Assembly (NCBI GenBank): GCA_963723595.1
Contig: CAVRRQ010000002.1
Location: forward strand, 1,302,001 to 1,366,000
Length of the DNA stretch: 64,000 bases
Direction: 5' to 3'
From: RYN-230 sp963723595
GTDB lineage: Bacteria > Actinomycetota > Actinomycetes > Streptosporangiales > Streptosporangiaceae
The notes under the pieces were generated by a model that worked only from the letters and a program-made list of their open reading frames with translations, had not been told where the DNA came from and ran no database searches. Below, piece after piece: positions 1-8,076 of the stretch. Position numbers and translations under genes: made by a program. Within the stretch, counting starts at the first letter, position 1. Every line of letters begins with the position of its first letter.

Positions 1-1
1 G

Positions 2-778
2 CTGATCGCCCGCGAACTGGAGACCGGGACCTCCGCCCTGGCCTGGAACCAGTCCATCACCCGGACCCGGTGGCTGGCGGTCAAGCTCACCCTGACCGGT
101 CTGGGCGCCATGGCCCTCACCGAGGGGCTGAGCCTGATGCAGGCCTGGTGGGCAGCGCCGATCGGCCGGGCGGTCGGCCACGGCGCCGGCGGCACCAACC
201 TCGCCATGGGCCGGTTCAGCTCGCTGGTCTTCGCCACCCACGGCATCACCCCGCTCGGCTACGCCGCGTTCGCCTTCACCCTCGGGGTCACCGCCGGGGC
301 GCTGATCCGGCGCGCCGTCCCGGCCATGGCCGTCACCCTGGCCATCTTCGCCGCCGCCCAGCTCGCCATGCCGCTGTGGGTCCGCCCGCACCTCTTCCCG
401 GCCCGGAACGCGGTCATCCCCATCACCTCGCTGGAGAGCATCTCACTCCAGCAAGGCGGCCTGAACGGCAGCAACTTTACCCTCGGCGCTGAGAACCTCC
501 CCAGCCAGCCCGGCGCCTGGCTCCTGTCCAGCAGAGCCGTCGGCACCACCGGGCACCCAGCCAGCACCACCCCGGCCGCCTGCACCACCCGATCGGTCGA
601 AAACGACACCTCTGCCTTCCTCGCCTGCCTGGACAGCCACGGCATCCGGGAGGCCGTCAGCTATCAGCCCGCCAGCCGGTACTGGGCCTTCCAGTGGACC
701 GAGGCCGCGATCTACCTCGCGCTGGCCCTGGCCCTGGGGGGGTACTGTTTCCGGCGGCTCGGCCGGCGCCTGTCCTGA
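2..778 (+). CDS. ABC-2 type transporter permease, C-terminal part
   Basis: The frame is already open at the left edge and ends at TGA 776-778, so the N-terminus lies outside the window. The first visible residues include ELETGTSALAWNQS followed by TRTRWLAVK, a stretch typical of actinobacterial ABC-2 permeases encoded beside an ATPase gene. About four hydrophobic segments follow (near bases 80-140, 220-300, 310-380 and 700-760), with a polar extracytoplasmic loop before the last, and a short basic tail. The protein would sit in the membrane and work with an ATP-binding subunit encoded upstream. Substrate cannot be inferred. An internal ATG at 110 is in the same frame but would cut the conserved part. 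Confidence 0.75.
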   Translation: MIARELETGTSALAWNQSITRTRWLAVKLTLTGLGAMALTEGLSLMQAWWAAPIGRAVGHGAGGTNLAMGRFSSLVFATHGITPLGYAAFAFTLGVTAGALIRRAVPAMAVTLAIFAAAQLAMPLWVRPHLFPARNAVIPITSLESISLQQGGLNGSNFTLGAENLPSQPGAWLLSSRAVGTTGHPASTTPAACTTRSVENDTSAFLACLDSHGIREAVSYQPASRYWAFQWTEAAIYLALALALGGYCFRRLGRRLS

Positions 779-830
779 CGGCGGCGCGAGGCGGGCCGCC
801 CGTTCACTGCAGAGCAGGGGACCGGGATCC

Positions 831-836
831 TAGGAT
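831..836 (+). promoter_or_regulatory. -10 element of a leaderless promoter
   Basis: TAGGAT followed by exactly six bases and the ATG at 843. No Shine-Dalgarno sequence precedes the start, so transcription probably begins at or near the start codon. The same spacing recurs at several other genes in this window. Confidence 0.55.
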
Positions 837-842
837 TACTGG

Positions 843-1580
843 ATGATCGAGACGGCAGACCAGGACGGCATCGCGATCCTGACCCTGAACCACGGGCCGG
901 TGAACGCGCTCGATCTGGACTTGCTCAGCGCCGTTCCCGGAAGCCTGGCCGCCGTCTCTGACTCCCGCGCCATCGTGCTCACCGGCAGCGGGCGGTCCTT
1001 CTCGGCAGGGGTGGACCTGAAGCAGCTCATCGACGGCGGCCTGCCGTACGCCGGGAAGTTCCTGCCCGCGCTGAGCGTGGCGCTGCTCGCCGTGTTCGAG
1101 CACCCGAAGCCGGTCGTGGCCGCCATCAACGGCCACGCCCTGGCCGGCGGGTGCGTGCTCGCGGCCGCCTGCGACATCCGGCTGATGTCGGGCGGCACTA
1201 TCGGGCTTACCGAGCTCGCCGCCGGCGTCCCTTTCCCCACGGTGCCCCTGGAGATCATGCGCCATGCCGTCGGCCCGGCGCTGGATGCGATGGTGCTCGG
1301 GGCCGGCCGGCTGACTCCCGATCAGGCCACCTCAACCGGCCTCGTGCACGAGGCCGTCCCGCCGGACCAGCTGCTCGCCGCGGCGCTGCGGCGGGCAGAG
1401 GGGCTGTGCGCCGCCCCACCGGACGTCTTCGCTCTCGCGAAACACCAGCTCCACGGGCCCGCCCGCGAGCGCATCGACACCGCCCGGCCATCAGATGATG
1501 CCCAGGTACTGAAGATCTGGGGCTCCGGGGACACCAGCCGAACCCTGCGCGACTATCTCGCGTCCCTGCGCCGGGTCTAG
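843..1580 (+). CDS. enoyl-CoA hydratase/isomerase family protein
   Basis: A 245-residue crotonase-fold protein, close to the usual 250-260. The two oxyanion-hole regions are visible: SAGVDLKQL near residue 60 and NGHALAGGCVLAAACD near residue 100. The family hydrates or isomerises acyl-CoA thioesters in the cytoplasm. It lies just before the paaR-paaI-paaABCDE genes, and phenylacetate catabolism needs hydratase/isomerase steps (PaaF/PaaG type), so a role there is plausible, but the sequence does not separate this from general fatty-acid oxidation. It converges with paaR, leaving about 40 bases between the stop codons. The ATG at 843 fits a leaderless promoter. Confidence 0.8.
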   Translation: MIETADQDGIAILTLNHGPVNALDLDLLSAVPGSLAAVSDSRAIVLTGSGRSFSAGVDLKQLIDGGLPYAGKFLPALSVALLAVFEHPKPVVAAINGHALAGGCVLAAACDIRLMSGGTIGLTELAAGVPFPTVPLEIMRHAVGPALDAMVLGAGRLTPDQATSTGLVHEAVPPDQLLAAALRRAEGLCAAPPDVFALAKHQLHGPARERIDTARPSDDAQVLKIWGSGDTSRTLRDYLASLRRV

Positions 1581-1621
1581 CGGGCAGCCCACCGCACGCA
1601 CACCGGCTGGGCACGCAGGAG

Positions 1622-2251
1622 TTAGCCTCGCCGGACCCGCAGGCCGTCGAAAACCATGGCACACACCGCATCGGCCAGCGGCTGCGTGCCGGTATGCCGC
1701 ACTGGCCGGTACCACTCGACGATCGAGTTGACCAGCCCGAACAGCATCCGCGCGCTGATCATCGCGTCGGCGTCCGGCCGGATGTCACCGTCGGCCTGGG
1801 CCTGGGTGACCAACTCGGCCACGAACCGGTCGATGGCCCGCCGCTGGTCCAGCGCGGCCCGCTCGACGTCGGTATTGCCGCGCACCCGCAGCAGCAGGGT
1901 GACATAGGGCAGCTCAGCTTGCAGCACCTCGACGCTGCCGCGGACCAGGTATTCCAGGCGCTCAATAGCCGGGGCGGGGAGCACCCGCGCCCGGCCCGCC
2001 ACGGAGGACAGGCCGTTCAGCGCCCGGTCCAGGGCCAGGCTGAGCAACTCCTCCTTGCCGCTCACATGGTGATAGATGGCCGACTTCGCGATGCCCAGCC
2101 GATCCGAGAGATCTCTCATGCTCGTGCCGTCGTAGCCGCGTTCGTTGAAGACCCCGACCGCCACCGCGAGCACGGACTCCAGGTCATGACCGGGGCGGCC
2201 GCGGCGGGGCGCATCCGCCGGGCGGTCCGCATGCGCTGGGGGTGAGATCAC
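1622..2251 (-). CDS. paaR: TetR-family regulator, probable PaaR
   Basis: A 209-residue TetR protein. The N-terminal helix-turn-helix reads GTSMRDLSDRLGIAKSAIYHHVSGKEELL around residues 43-70, and the C-terminal half resembles the TetR_C ligand-binding domain of PaaR-type repressors. It lies 34 bases downstream of paaI on the same strand, so paaI-paaR probably form an operon that diverges from paaABCDE. PaaR proteins are known to repress paa genes and to be released by phenylacetyl-CoA. The imperfect 20-bp palindrome at 2748-2767, repeated at 35348-35367, is the natural candidate operator. Assignment as PaaR rests on context plus family. Confidence 0.78.
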   Translation of the reverse strand: MISPPAHADRPADAPRRGRPGHDLESVLAVAVGVFNERGYDGTSMRDLSDRLGIAKSAIYHHVSGKEELLSLALDRALNGLSSVAGRARVLPAPAIERLEYLVRGSVEVLQAELPYVTLLLRVRGNTDVERAALDQRRAIDRFVAELVTQAQADGDIRPDADAMISARMLFGLVNSIVEWYRPVRHTGTQPLADAVCAMVFDGLRVRRG

Positions 2252-2285
2252 GATGACTGTTTCCGGGGCCGGCCAGGCCGCCTGC

Positions 2286-2732
2286 TCACGAGATCGCCCC
2301 CGGACGGGCCAGCTGATGGCTGCGCCCGCGGAATTCGGCGATCACGTCGCCGTCCCGGCGGACGGTCACGTCGTACACTCCCGCCCGCCCGAAGCGGGTC
2401 CGCACCACGGCCTCGGCGCTGAGGACGTCGCCGGCGTGCGCGGGGGCGACGAACACGATCTCGGCCGCCGCGGCCACGGTCACCGGCCCGTAGCTGTTGC
2501 AGGCGCAGGCGAACGCCGTGTCGGCGAGGGTGAAGATCAGGCCGCCGTGAGCGACCGCGTGCCCGTTCACCATGTCGGCCCGGACGGTCATGCGGGTGAC
2601 CGCCCGTCCCTCAGCGTGCTCGGTGAGCTCGATGCCCAGGCCCCGCGAGGCCTCATCGTTCGCCATCATCGCCTGGACGCCGGGCACCGGCGGGGCGCCG
2701 TCCGCAGGGAGATGGGGCTGGCCAGACACCAT
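2286..2732 (-). CDS. paaI: hotdog-fold thioesterase PaaI
   Basis: A 148-residue protein beginning MVSGQPHLPAD, with the PaaI hotdog core: MVNGHAVAHGGLIFTLADTAFA near residues 53-75, where HGG and the acidic residue downstream form the usual active site, and FVAPAHAGDVL further on. PaaI hydrolyses phenylacetyl-CoA and hydroxylated or dead-end CoA intermediates in the cytoplasm. The ATG at 2730-2732 lies immediately beside the operator. A longer reading of the frame runs back through paaA and is not credible. It is divergent from paaA and followed by paaR. A relic of its first codons is found at 35.3 kb. Confidence 0.85.
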   Translation of the reverse strand: MVSGQPHLPADGAPPVPGVQAMMANDEASRGLGIELTEHAEGRAVTRMTVRADMVNGHAVAHGGLIFTLADTAFACACNSYGPVTVAAAAEIVFVAPAHAGDVLSAEAVVRTRFGRAGVYDVTVRRDGDVIAEFRGRSHQLARPGAIS

Positions 2733-2742
2733 GGCGATAAAA

Positions 2743-2771
2743 TAACATACTGAATGTTCGGTCGGTAATTC
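2743..2771. promoter_or_regulatory. PaaR-type operator, copy 1
   Basis: Core TACTGAATGTTCGGTCGGTA (2748-2767) is an imperfect palindrome with six of ten positions symmetric, a size typical of TetR operators. It lies between the divergent paaI and paaA starts. The 29-base stretch 2743-2771 is repeated without mismatch at 35343-35371 in front of paaZ, which strongly supports function. Binding by the PaaR-like protein at 1622-2251 is inferred. Confidence 0.75.
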
Positions 2772-2787
2772 TCGGAGAGGAGCCGGC

Positions 2788-2823
2788 GTGCTCAGGATGG
2801 TGGCGAAGGAGTGGGGCCGGTGA
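2788..2823 (+). pseudogene. relic of the paaZ 3' end, now a leader ORF of paaA
   Basis: An 11-codon frame, VLRMVAKEWGR, starts at GTG 2788 after a good ribosome site (GAGAGGAG) and ends in a GTGA overlap with the paaA start at 2820. It matches the last residues of PaaZ in this window (VLTMVAKQWSR, stop at 37420): about 38 of 45 aligned bases agree, continuing into the first codons of paaA. The same ribosome site precedes paaZ at 35.38 kb. The simplest reading is that paaZ was deleted from between the promoter and paaA, leaving its final codons, which may now couple translation to paaA. Confidence 0.65.
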
Positions 2824-3818
2824 CCGCGCTCACCGACGGCATGACGAGCGAACTCGAGGCGCACTTCGACGAGACGATCGCGCGCGACCGGCGGATCGAG
2901 CCTCGGGACTGGATGCCGGATGACTACCGGGCGACGATGATCCGCCAGATCGCGCAGCACGCCCATTCGGAGATCATCGGCATGCAGCCCGAGGGCAACT
3001 GGATCACCCGCGCCCCGTCGCTGCGCCGCAAGGCGATCCTGATCGCCAAGGTGCAGGACGAGGCCGGCCACGGCATGTACCTGTACTCGGCCGCCGAGAC
3101 CCTCGGCGCCGACCGCGCCGATCTCACGGACAAGCTGGTCGGTGGCCGGCAGAAGTACTCCTCGATCTTCAACTATCCGACGCTGACCTATGCGGACGTC
3201 GGCGTGATCGGCTGGCTGGTCGACGGCGCGGCCATCTGCAACCAGGTGCCGCTGTGCCGCTCGTCCTACGGGCCGTACGCCCGGGCCATGGTGCGCATCT
3301 GCAAGGAGGAGTCCTTCCACCAGCGGCAGGGATACGAGCTGCTGATGACGATGATGCGCGGCTCCGCGGCGCAGCGCGCGATGGTGCAGGACGCGACGGA
3401 CCGGTTCTGGTGGCCGTCGCTGATGATGTTCGGGCCGCCTGATGACCAGTCACCGAACACCGCCCAGTCGATGGCCTGGGGCGTCAAGCGCCATACCAAC
3501 GACGAGCTGCGGCAGCGCTTCGTGGATATGACGGTGCCGCAGGCCGGGAAGCTCGGCGTCACCCTCCCCGACCCCGAGCTGAGCTGGAACAGCGACCGCG
3601 GCCACTACGACTTCGGGGCCGTGGACTGGGCCGAGTTCGCCGCGGTGATCAAGGGCCACGGCCCGTGCAACGCGCAGCGGATGGCGCACCGCAAGGCCGC
3701 CCACGACGAGGGAGCCTGGGTGCGCGAGGCCGCCTCGGCCCACGCCGCCAGGCAGGCCGCCCGGGACAGCGCCGCCCGGGACAGCGCCGCCCGGAAGACG
3801 GAGGTGCCGGATGAGTGA
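2820..3818 (+). CDS. paaA: 1,2-phenylacetyl-CoA epoxidase subunit PaaA
   Basis: Catalytic alpha subunit of the multicomponent epoxidase that converts phenylacetyl-CoA to the ring 1,2-epoxide. About 332 residues, like the family. Diiron-site motifs are present: VQDEAGHGMYLYSAAETLG near residue 80 and KEESFHQRQGYELL near residue 165. GTG 2820 is chosen because AAGGAG lies about nine bases upstream and the start overlaps the stop of the preceding mini-frame; GTG 2811 has no room for a ribosome site. The C-terminus has an in-frame duplication of 15 bp (ARDSA units, 3756-3794). The paaB start overlaps by eight bases. Confidence 0.93.
   Translation: MTALTDGMTSELEAHFDETIARDRRIEPRDWMPDDYRATMIRQIAQHAHSEIIGMQPEGNWITRAPSLRRKAILIAKVQDEAGHGMYLYSAAETLGADRADLTDKLVGGRQKYSSIFNYPTLTYADVGVIGWLVDGAAICNQVPLCRSSYGPYARAMVRICKEESFHQRQGYELLMTMMRGSAAQRAMVQDATDRFWWPSLMMFGPPDDQSPNTAQSMAWGVKRHTNDELRQRFVDMTVPQAGKLGVTLPDPELSWNSDRGHYDFGAVDWAEFAAVIKGHGPCNAQRMAHRKAAHDEGAWVREAASAHAARQAARDSAARDSAARKTEVPDE
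3756..3794 (+). repeat. 15-bp tandem repeat in the 3' end of paaA
   Basis: Two complete copies of GCCGCCCGGGACAGC plus a partial third encode AARDS repeats in the hydrophilic C-terminal tail of PaaA. The unit is a multiple of three, so copy-number change keeps the frame. Confidence 0.8.
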
Positions 3819-4110
3819 GACCCCGGTGCGGTCGGAATGGCCGCTGTACGAGGTGTTCCTGCGCGGCAAGCGGGGCCTCAACCACGTCCACGTCGGCTCG
3901 CTGCACGCGGCCGACCCGCAGATGGCCCTGCACCACGCGCGGGACCTCTACACCCGCCGTAACGAGGGGGTCAGCATCTGGGTCGTCGCGGCCGCCGACA
4001 TCACCGCGTCCAGCCCCGACGAGAAGGACCCGTTCTTCGCGCCGTCCGGCGACAAGGTCTACCGGCACCCCACGTTCTACGACATCCCCGACGACGTCCC
4101 GCACATGTAG
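3811..4110 (+). CDS. paaB: 1,2-phenylacetyl-CoA epoxidase subunit PaaB
   Basis: A 99-residue protein matching PaaB in size and sequence: WPLYEVFLRGKRGLNHVHVGSL at the N-terminus, HHARDLYTRRNEGVSIWVV in the middle and a C-terminal FYDIPDDVPHM. PaaB is the small structural subunit bridging PaaAC heterodimers in the cytoplasmic epoxidase. The ATG overlaps the end of paaA, so translation is probably coupled. paaC begins nine bases after its stop codon. Confidence 0.93.
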   Translation: MSETPVRSEWPLYEVFLRGKRGLNHVHVGSLHAADPQMALHHARDLYTRRNEGVSIWVVAAADITASSPDEKDPFFAPSGDKVYRHPTFYDIPDDVPHM

Positions 4111-4119
4111 GGCGGACCG

Positions 4120-5053
4120 ATGACCGACGACGAATTCACCGCCTACCAGGCTCTCACCGAGGAGACCGAAGACCACCGCTGGGCCTTCGGCACCGGTTTC
4201 ACCGACCCGCTGGAAGGCATCGACACGTCGGTGCCGGACGGGATGAACGCCGCCGCACTGGCGGCGTACTGCCTGATGCTCGGCGACGACGCGCTGATCT
4301 ACTCCCACCGGCTGCAGCAGTGGATGACCCGGCTGCCGGAACTCGAAGAAGAGACGGCCGTGGCCAACATCGCCCTGGACCTGCTGGGCCAGGCCCGCAT
4401 GCTGCTGGCGCGCGCAGGCCGGGCCGAGAGCGCAGGCCGGGCCGAGAGCGCAGGCCGGGCCGAGGGTACGGGCTGCCGAGGCGGGCCGCGGCGAGGATCA
4501 GCTCGCCTTCTTCCGGCCGGAACACGAATTCCGCAACGTGCGCCTGGCCGAGCACGCCGACGCCGACTTCGCGCAGCTGGCCGGCCGGCTGCTGATCTTC
4601 TCCACCTGGCGGCTGGCCCTGTTCACGCGGCTGCAGGACTCCGCGGACCCGGTCCTCGCCGCGATCGCGGCGAAGGGCGCCAAGGAACTCGCCTACCACC
4701 GGGACTACGCCGCGCAGTGGGTGATCCGGCTGGGCGACGGCACGGAGCTGTCCCACGGCCGGATGCAGGCCGCGCTCACCACCCTCTGGCCGCTCGTGGA
4801 CGAGCTGTTCCGCACCGACGCCGTGGTCACTGGCCTGCCCGGGGTCGCCGCCGACCCGGCCCAGCTCCGCGGGGAGTTCGACGGCATCCTCGGCGCCGTG
4901 CTGGCCGCGGCCACCCTGGACCAGCCGGCGACGGCTCCCATCGCGCAGGTGGCCGGCAAATCCGGCCGGGACGGCGTGCACACTGAGGCCCTCGGGTACC
5001 TGCTGGCCGAATTGCAGAGCGTGGCCCGCGCCAACCCGGACGCAACATGGTGA
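4120..5053 (+). CDS. paaC: 1,2-phenylacetyl-CoA epoxidase subunit PaaC, frameshifted as read
   Basis: PaaC is the structural partner of PaaA. The N-terminal part (from ATG 4120) reads normally through EEETAVANIALDLLGQARMLLARAG, then three 18-bp repeats follow and the frame is lost. The homologous sequence (GEDQLAFFRPEHEFRN, WRLALFTRLQDS and the rest) continues one base out of phase to TGA 5051-5053. Removing one G from the run near 4469-4473 would restore AEGTAAEAGRGEDQLAFF. Because paaC is essential to the complex, either this is a base-calling error, a recent mutation, or frameshifting occurs. Total length would be near 310 residues, longer than the E. coli protein of about 250 partly because of the repeat insertion. 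Confidence 0.8.
4413..4466 (+). repeat. three 18-bp tandem repeats inside paaC
   Basis: CGCAGGCCGGGCCGAGAG occurs at 4413-4430 and 4431-4448, with a third copy at 4449-4466 differing in one base. It encodes AGRAES repeats at a surface-loop position and sits just before the apparent frameshift, consistent with replication slippage or local sequencing difficulty. Confidence 0.9.
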
Positions 5054-5586
5054 CCGCGATGACGGCGGACGTACCGGCGGCGCGCCAGATCGCGGAGGCC
5101 GTGGCCGATCCGGAACTGCCCATGCTGACGCTCGCCGACCTCGGCATCCTGCGGGACGTCACGAGCGAGAACGGTCATATCGTCGTGACGATCACGCCGA
5201 CGTACTCGGGCTGCCCGGCCCTGCACGAGATCGCGCACGATCTGCAGTACCAGCTCACCCAGGCCGGGTTCGCCGGTGCCGCCGTCCGCACGCAGATCGC
5301 CCCGGCCTGGACCAGCGACTGGATCACCGCGGAGGGCCGCCGGAAGCTGCAGGCGGCCGGCATCGCCCCGCCCCACCCGGCGGGTCAGGGCCCGGCGGGT
5401 CAGGGCCCGGCGCCCCGAGGCCCGGTCCCGCTGAACCTCACGATGGCGCCCCGTGACCGGGTGGCGTGCCCCCGGTGCGGCTCGCTGGACACGGTGCAGA
5501 CGGCGGCGTTCGGTGCGACCGCCTGCAAGGCCCTGCTGCGCTGCCGCACCTGCCACGAACCGTTTGAATATGTGAAGGAATTCTGA
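5047..5586 (+). CDS. paaD: phenylacetate pathway Fe-S assembly protein PaaD
   Basis: A 179-residue PaaD (SufT/DUF59-like) protein. The N-terminal domain has PELPMLTLADLGIL and the conserved TPTYSGCPA near residue 55; the C-terminus carries a zinc-ribbon CPRCGS...CRTCHEPFEYVKEF. PaaD helps mature the iron-sulfur or metal centre of the epoxidase. The start overlaps the paaC stop (ATGGTGA) and its stop overlaps the paaE start (TGATG), so the operon is tightly coupled. A 15-bp tandem duplication at 5377-5406 gives PAGQG repeats in the linker between the two domains. Confidence 0.9.
   Translation: MVTAMTADVPAARQIAEAVADPELPMLTLADLGILRDVTSENGHIVVTITPTYSGCPALHEIAHDLQYQLTQAGFAGAAVRTQIAPAWTSDWITAEGRRKLQAAGIAPPHPAGQGPAGQGPAPRGPVPLNLTMAPRDRVACPRCGSLDTVQTAAFGATACKALLRCRTCHEPFEYVKEF
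5377..5406 (+). repeat. 15-bp tandem repeat in the paaD linker
   Basis: Two direct copies of CCGGCGGGTCAGGGC encode PAGQG-PAGQG between the DUF59 domain and the zinc ribbon. It is the third in-frame tandem repeat in this operon, after those in paaA and paaC. Confidence 0.8.
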
Positions 5587-6653
5587 TGGCCCGCCCGCAG
5601 ATCGCCTCGCGGACCGGCTTCCATCCGCTCACCGTGCTCCGCGTGGACCCGCTGACCGAGGACTCCGCCGCGCTGACCTTCGGCGTGCCGCCCGGCGTGG
5701 CGGATAGGTTCCGGTTCGCTCCTGGCCAGTCCCTCACGGTCCGCCGCGGCGAGCAGCGGCGCTCCTACTCCATCTGCGCCCCCCAGGGACACGCCCCCCG
5801 GATCGGCGTGCGGGAAGTGACCGGCGGCGCGGTATCCAGCTGGCTGGTCCACGACGTCCGGCCCGGGGACGTCATCGACGTCCAGGCGCCGTCCGGGACG
5901 TTCACCCCGGACCTGTCCAGCCCCGGGCACCATGTCCTGATCGCCGCGGGCAGCGGGATCACGCCCGTGCTGTCCATCGCCGGCTCCGTGCTCGCCGCGC
6001 AGCCCGGCTCGGCGGTCACGCTGATCTACGGCAACCGGCGCGCCGACTCGGTGATGTTCACCGAGGAGATCGCCGACCTCAAGGACACCTACCCGGCGCG
6101 GCTGTGCCTGGTTCACGTGCTCAGCCGCGAGCCGCAGGAAGTCGAGCTGTTCAACGGCCGGCTCGACCCCGGCAAGCTGCGCTCGCTGCTGCCGGTCACC
6201 GTCGCCGTCCCGGCTGTGGACCACTGGTGGCTGTGCGGCCCCTTCGGCATGGTCACCGGCGCGACCGGGGTCCTGACCGGACTCGGCGTCCCCCGCGACC
6301 GGATCCATCGTGAGCTGTTCTACGTCGAGGACACTCCCCCGGCCCAGATCCATCACCAGGAAGCGCCGGCGGGGCCGGGCGCCGAGGTGACCGTCCTGCT
6401 GGACGGCCGCAGCACCGTGGCGACCGTGCCCCCGGGCACGCCGGTCCTCGACGCGGCCCAGCGGGTCCGGCCCGACCTGCCGTTCGCCTGCAAGGGCGGC
6501 GTCTGCGGGACCTGCCGCGCGCTCGTCACCGAGGGGCAGGTCACCATGCGCCGCAACTACGCGCTGGAGCAGGACGAGGTCGACGCGGGCTACGCGCTCA
6601 CCTGCCAGGCGCTCCCCGCCTCCGACAAGGTAACCGTCGACTACGACGCCTAG
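5586..6653 (+). CDS. paaE: 1,2-phenylacetyl-CoA epoxidase reductase PaaE
   Basis: A 355-residue electron-transfer subunit. The N-terminal half is a ferredoxin-NADP reductase-like FAD/NAD domain with RRSYSICAPQG (FAD binding) near residue 58, SGITPVLSI (NAD site) near 123 and WLCGPFGMV near 215. The C-terminal half is a plant-type 2Fe-2S ferredoxin with CKGGVCGTCRA near residue 302 and a fourth cysteine in ALTCQALP. It passes electrons from NADPH to the PaaA diiron centre. The start ATG overlaps the paaD stop. It is the last gene of this locus. Confidence 0.93.
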   Translation: MARPQIASRTGFHPLTVLRVDPLTEDSAALTFGVPPGVADRFRFAPGQSLTVRRGEQRRSYSICAPQGHAPRIGVREVTGGAVSSWLVHDVRPGDVIDVQAPSGTFTPDLSSPGHHVLIAAGSGITPVLSIAGSVLAAQPGSAVTLIYGNRRADSVMFTEEIADLKDTYPARLCLVHVLSREPQEVELFNGRLDPGKLRSLLPVTVAVPAVDHWWLCGPFGMVTGATGVLTGLGVPRDRIHRELFYVEDTPPAQIHHQEAPAGPGAEVTVLLDGRSTVATVPPGTPVLDAAQRVRPDLPFACKGGVCGTCRALVTEGQVTMRRNYALEQDEVDAGYALTCQALPASDKVTVDYDA

Positions 6654-6790
6654 CTGTTCTGGCCCGAGAGTTCGCCGGCTGCGGCACCGGGCCGGGGGCA
6701 CAGCACGCCGGCTGGATCCAGCGCCGAACCGTCGTGGGCGCAGGTACGTGTGCATGGATGTGCGGATAGATCGTGTGAAGGCTTAGAGCC

Positions 6791-7615
6791 ATGCTGGTCC
6801 TCCGGATGGCGGCCTACATTCTGTGGATTCCCGGCGGGTTCGCCATGGTCGCGGCGGTGATCCTGCGTGCTGTCGGCGCCAGCCTGTCGCGCCGCGGGCG
6901 GGACGCCGCCTCCTGGCCCCAGTCGGGGTGCGCGCAGGTCCGGCCCGGGTCCGGCCCCATCCATGTGCAGGGCACCAGCGCGCCTGGGCCGCAGGGGATG
7001 CTGTCCGGGAGGCTGTCGGGATCTGAGTGCGTCTGGTACCAGGAGCGGCTCCTGCGGCGGCACATGGTCACCCGGAATGAGTTCGACGAAGAGGTCGAGG
7101 AGCTGATCTGGGCGTGGGACACCGGTCCCTTCCGGCTCAGGGACGAGACCGGCAGCGTCCTGATCGCCCCGGCCATGCTCGAGCACGCCGTCACCGTCCT
7201 CGGCCATCCCGCGGAGAAGGTCCTTGATGAGATCCGCGAGGAGGGTGGGGAGACGTGGCGCTATCAGAACGGCCGGCTGGGTGTCCTGCTCGACCAGGGC
7301 GTGCTTCCCGCTGGACTGCTCGACCGGTTCGCCGGGCCCAGCGCGCGGACGATTGGCTACCGCGTATGTGAGGACATCCTCCGGCCCGGGCTGCCGTTCC
7401 ACGTCTTCGCCGTGCCCGGCGAACTGGATGGCCAGCCCATGATGGCCAGGCGCTATAAGGATGTCTGGACGATCTCTGCCGGCCACATGCCGGTGGTACT
7501 GGCTGATGGCGGAAAGCGCGCGAAAGCGTGGGCGGTCCGGTTCGGCCTCGCCGGCGTCGCCCTGGTCGCAGCGTCGGCATTGTTACTGCTGAAGGCCGGC
7601 CCCCCACCCGGCTGA
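6791..7615 (+). CDS. GIDE-domain (MULAN-like) membrane protein
   Basis: A 274-residue protein with a transmembrane helix at residues 5-27 and another at about 245-266. The cytoplasmic or periplasmic part contains SGSECVWYQERLLRRH near residues 74-90 and GPFRLRDETGSVLIAP near 110, which resemble the GIDE domain of mitochondrial MUL1/MAPL-type proteins. Actinobacteria carry RING-less versions of unknown function. It is preceded by about 137 bases without a gene after paaE and is not obviously linked to the pathway. The start ATG lacks a strong ribosome site. Family assignment is moderately sure; function is unknown. Confidence 0.6.
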   Translation: MLVLRMAAYILWIPGGFAMVAAVILRAVGASLSRRGRDAASWPQSGCAQVRPGSGPIHVQGTSAPGPQGMLSGRLSGSECVWYQERLLRRHMVTRNEFDEEVEELIWAWDTGPFRLRDETGSVLIAPAMLEHAVTVLGHPAEKVLDEIREEGGETWRYQNGRLGVLLDQGVLPAGLLDRFAGPSARTIGYRVCEDILRPGLPFHVFAVPGELDGQPMMARRYKDVWTISAGHMPVVLADGGKRAKAWAVRFGLAGVALVAASALLLLKAGPPPG

Positions 7616-7689
7616 TCGATCCGCGCCGGGCCGGGCGGGAGACGCGCGCCGGCCTGCGCGGCTTCCTCCGCGCCTGGAGCCTGGTCCCG

Positions 7690-8055
7690 TCAGCCGGGGT
7701 GTGCTGCGCGCCAGGCATCCCAGATCCCGGGCCGGAGCTTGCCACGGCCGGGGACGGCAAGACCGGCGGCGCGCGCCCAGGCGCGGACTTCGGCGGTGGA
7801 GGGCCCGGGCTCGTCCGGCGCCTCGGCGAGCTCGGTCGTGAGGGGGGCTGCGGCCAGCGGTGTGAGCCGCTCAACCGAGGCGGTTTCGATGTCGGCCCAG
7901 GTACGGGCGGCGGCCAGGAACCGGTAAGTCCACTCCTCGGCGAGCGGGCGGGTCTCGCAGAAGACGACTGGGACGCTGGGCCAGAAGGGGATGCCTCAGG
8001 GATTATTGCCGCCCCAGTGCCCAGCCGCCTCGTAGGTCCGCGGGCACGCCAGCCG
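7690..8055 (-). pseudogene. relic of an Lsr2-C-terminal-domain protein
   Basis: Reading the minus strand from 8055 gives RRLACPRTYEAAGHWGGNNP, an in-frame TGA (7996-7998), then GIPFWPSVPVVFCETRPLAEEW and, near the end, STAEVRAWARAAGLAVPGRG...WDAWRAAHPG with a stop at 7690-7692. The last part resembles the AT-hook-like DNA-binding domain of Lsr2 (xRGR-type loop, here PGRGK). No start codon is available in the downstream segment and the upstream segment runs into the divergent mntA promoter, so this is an N-terminally truncated gene with a nonsense codon. It overlaps no other credible gene. Confidence 0.6.
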
Positions 8056-8076
8056 TCGAAAATATTGACGATCCGC

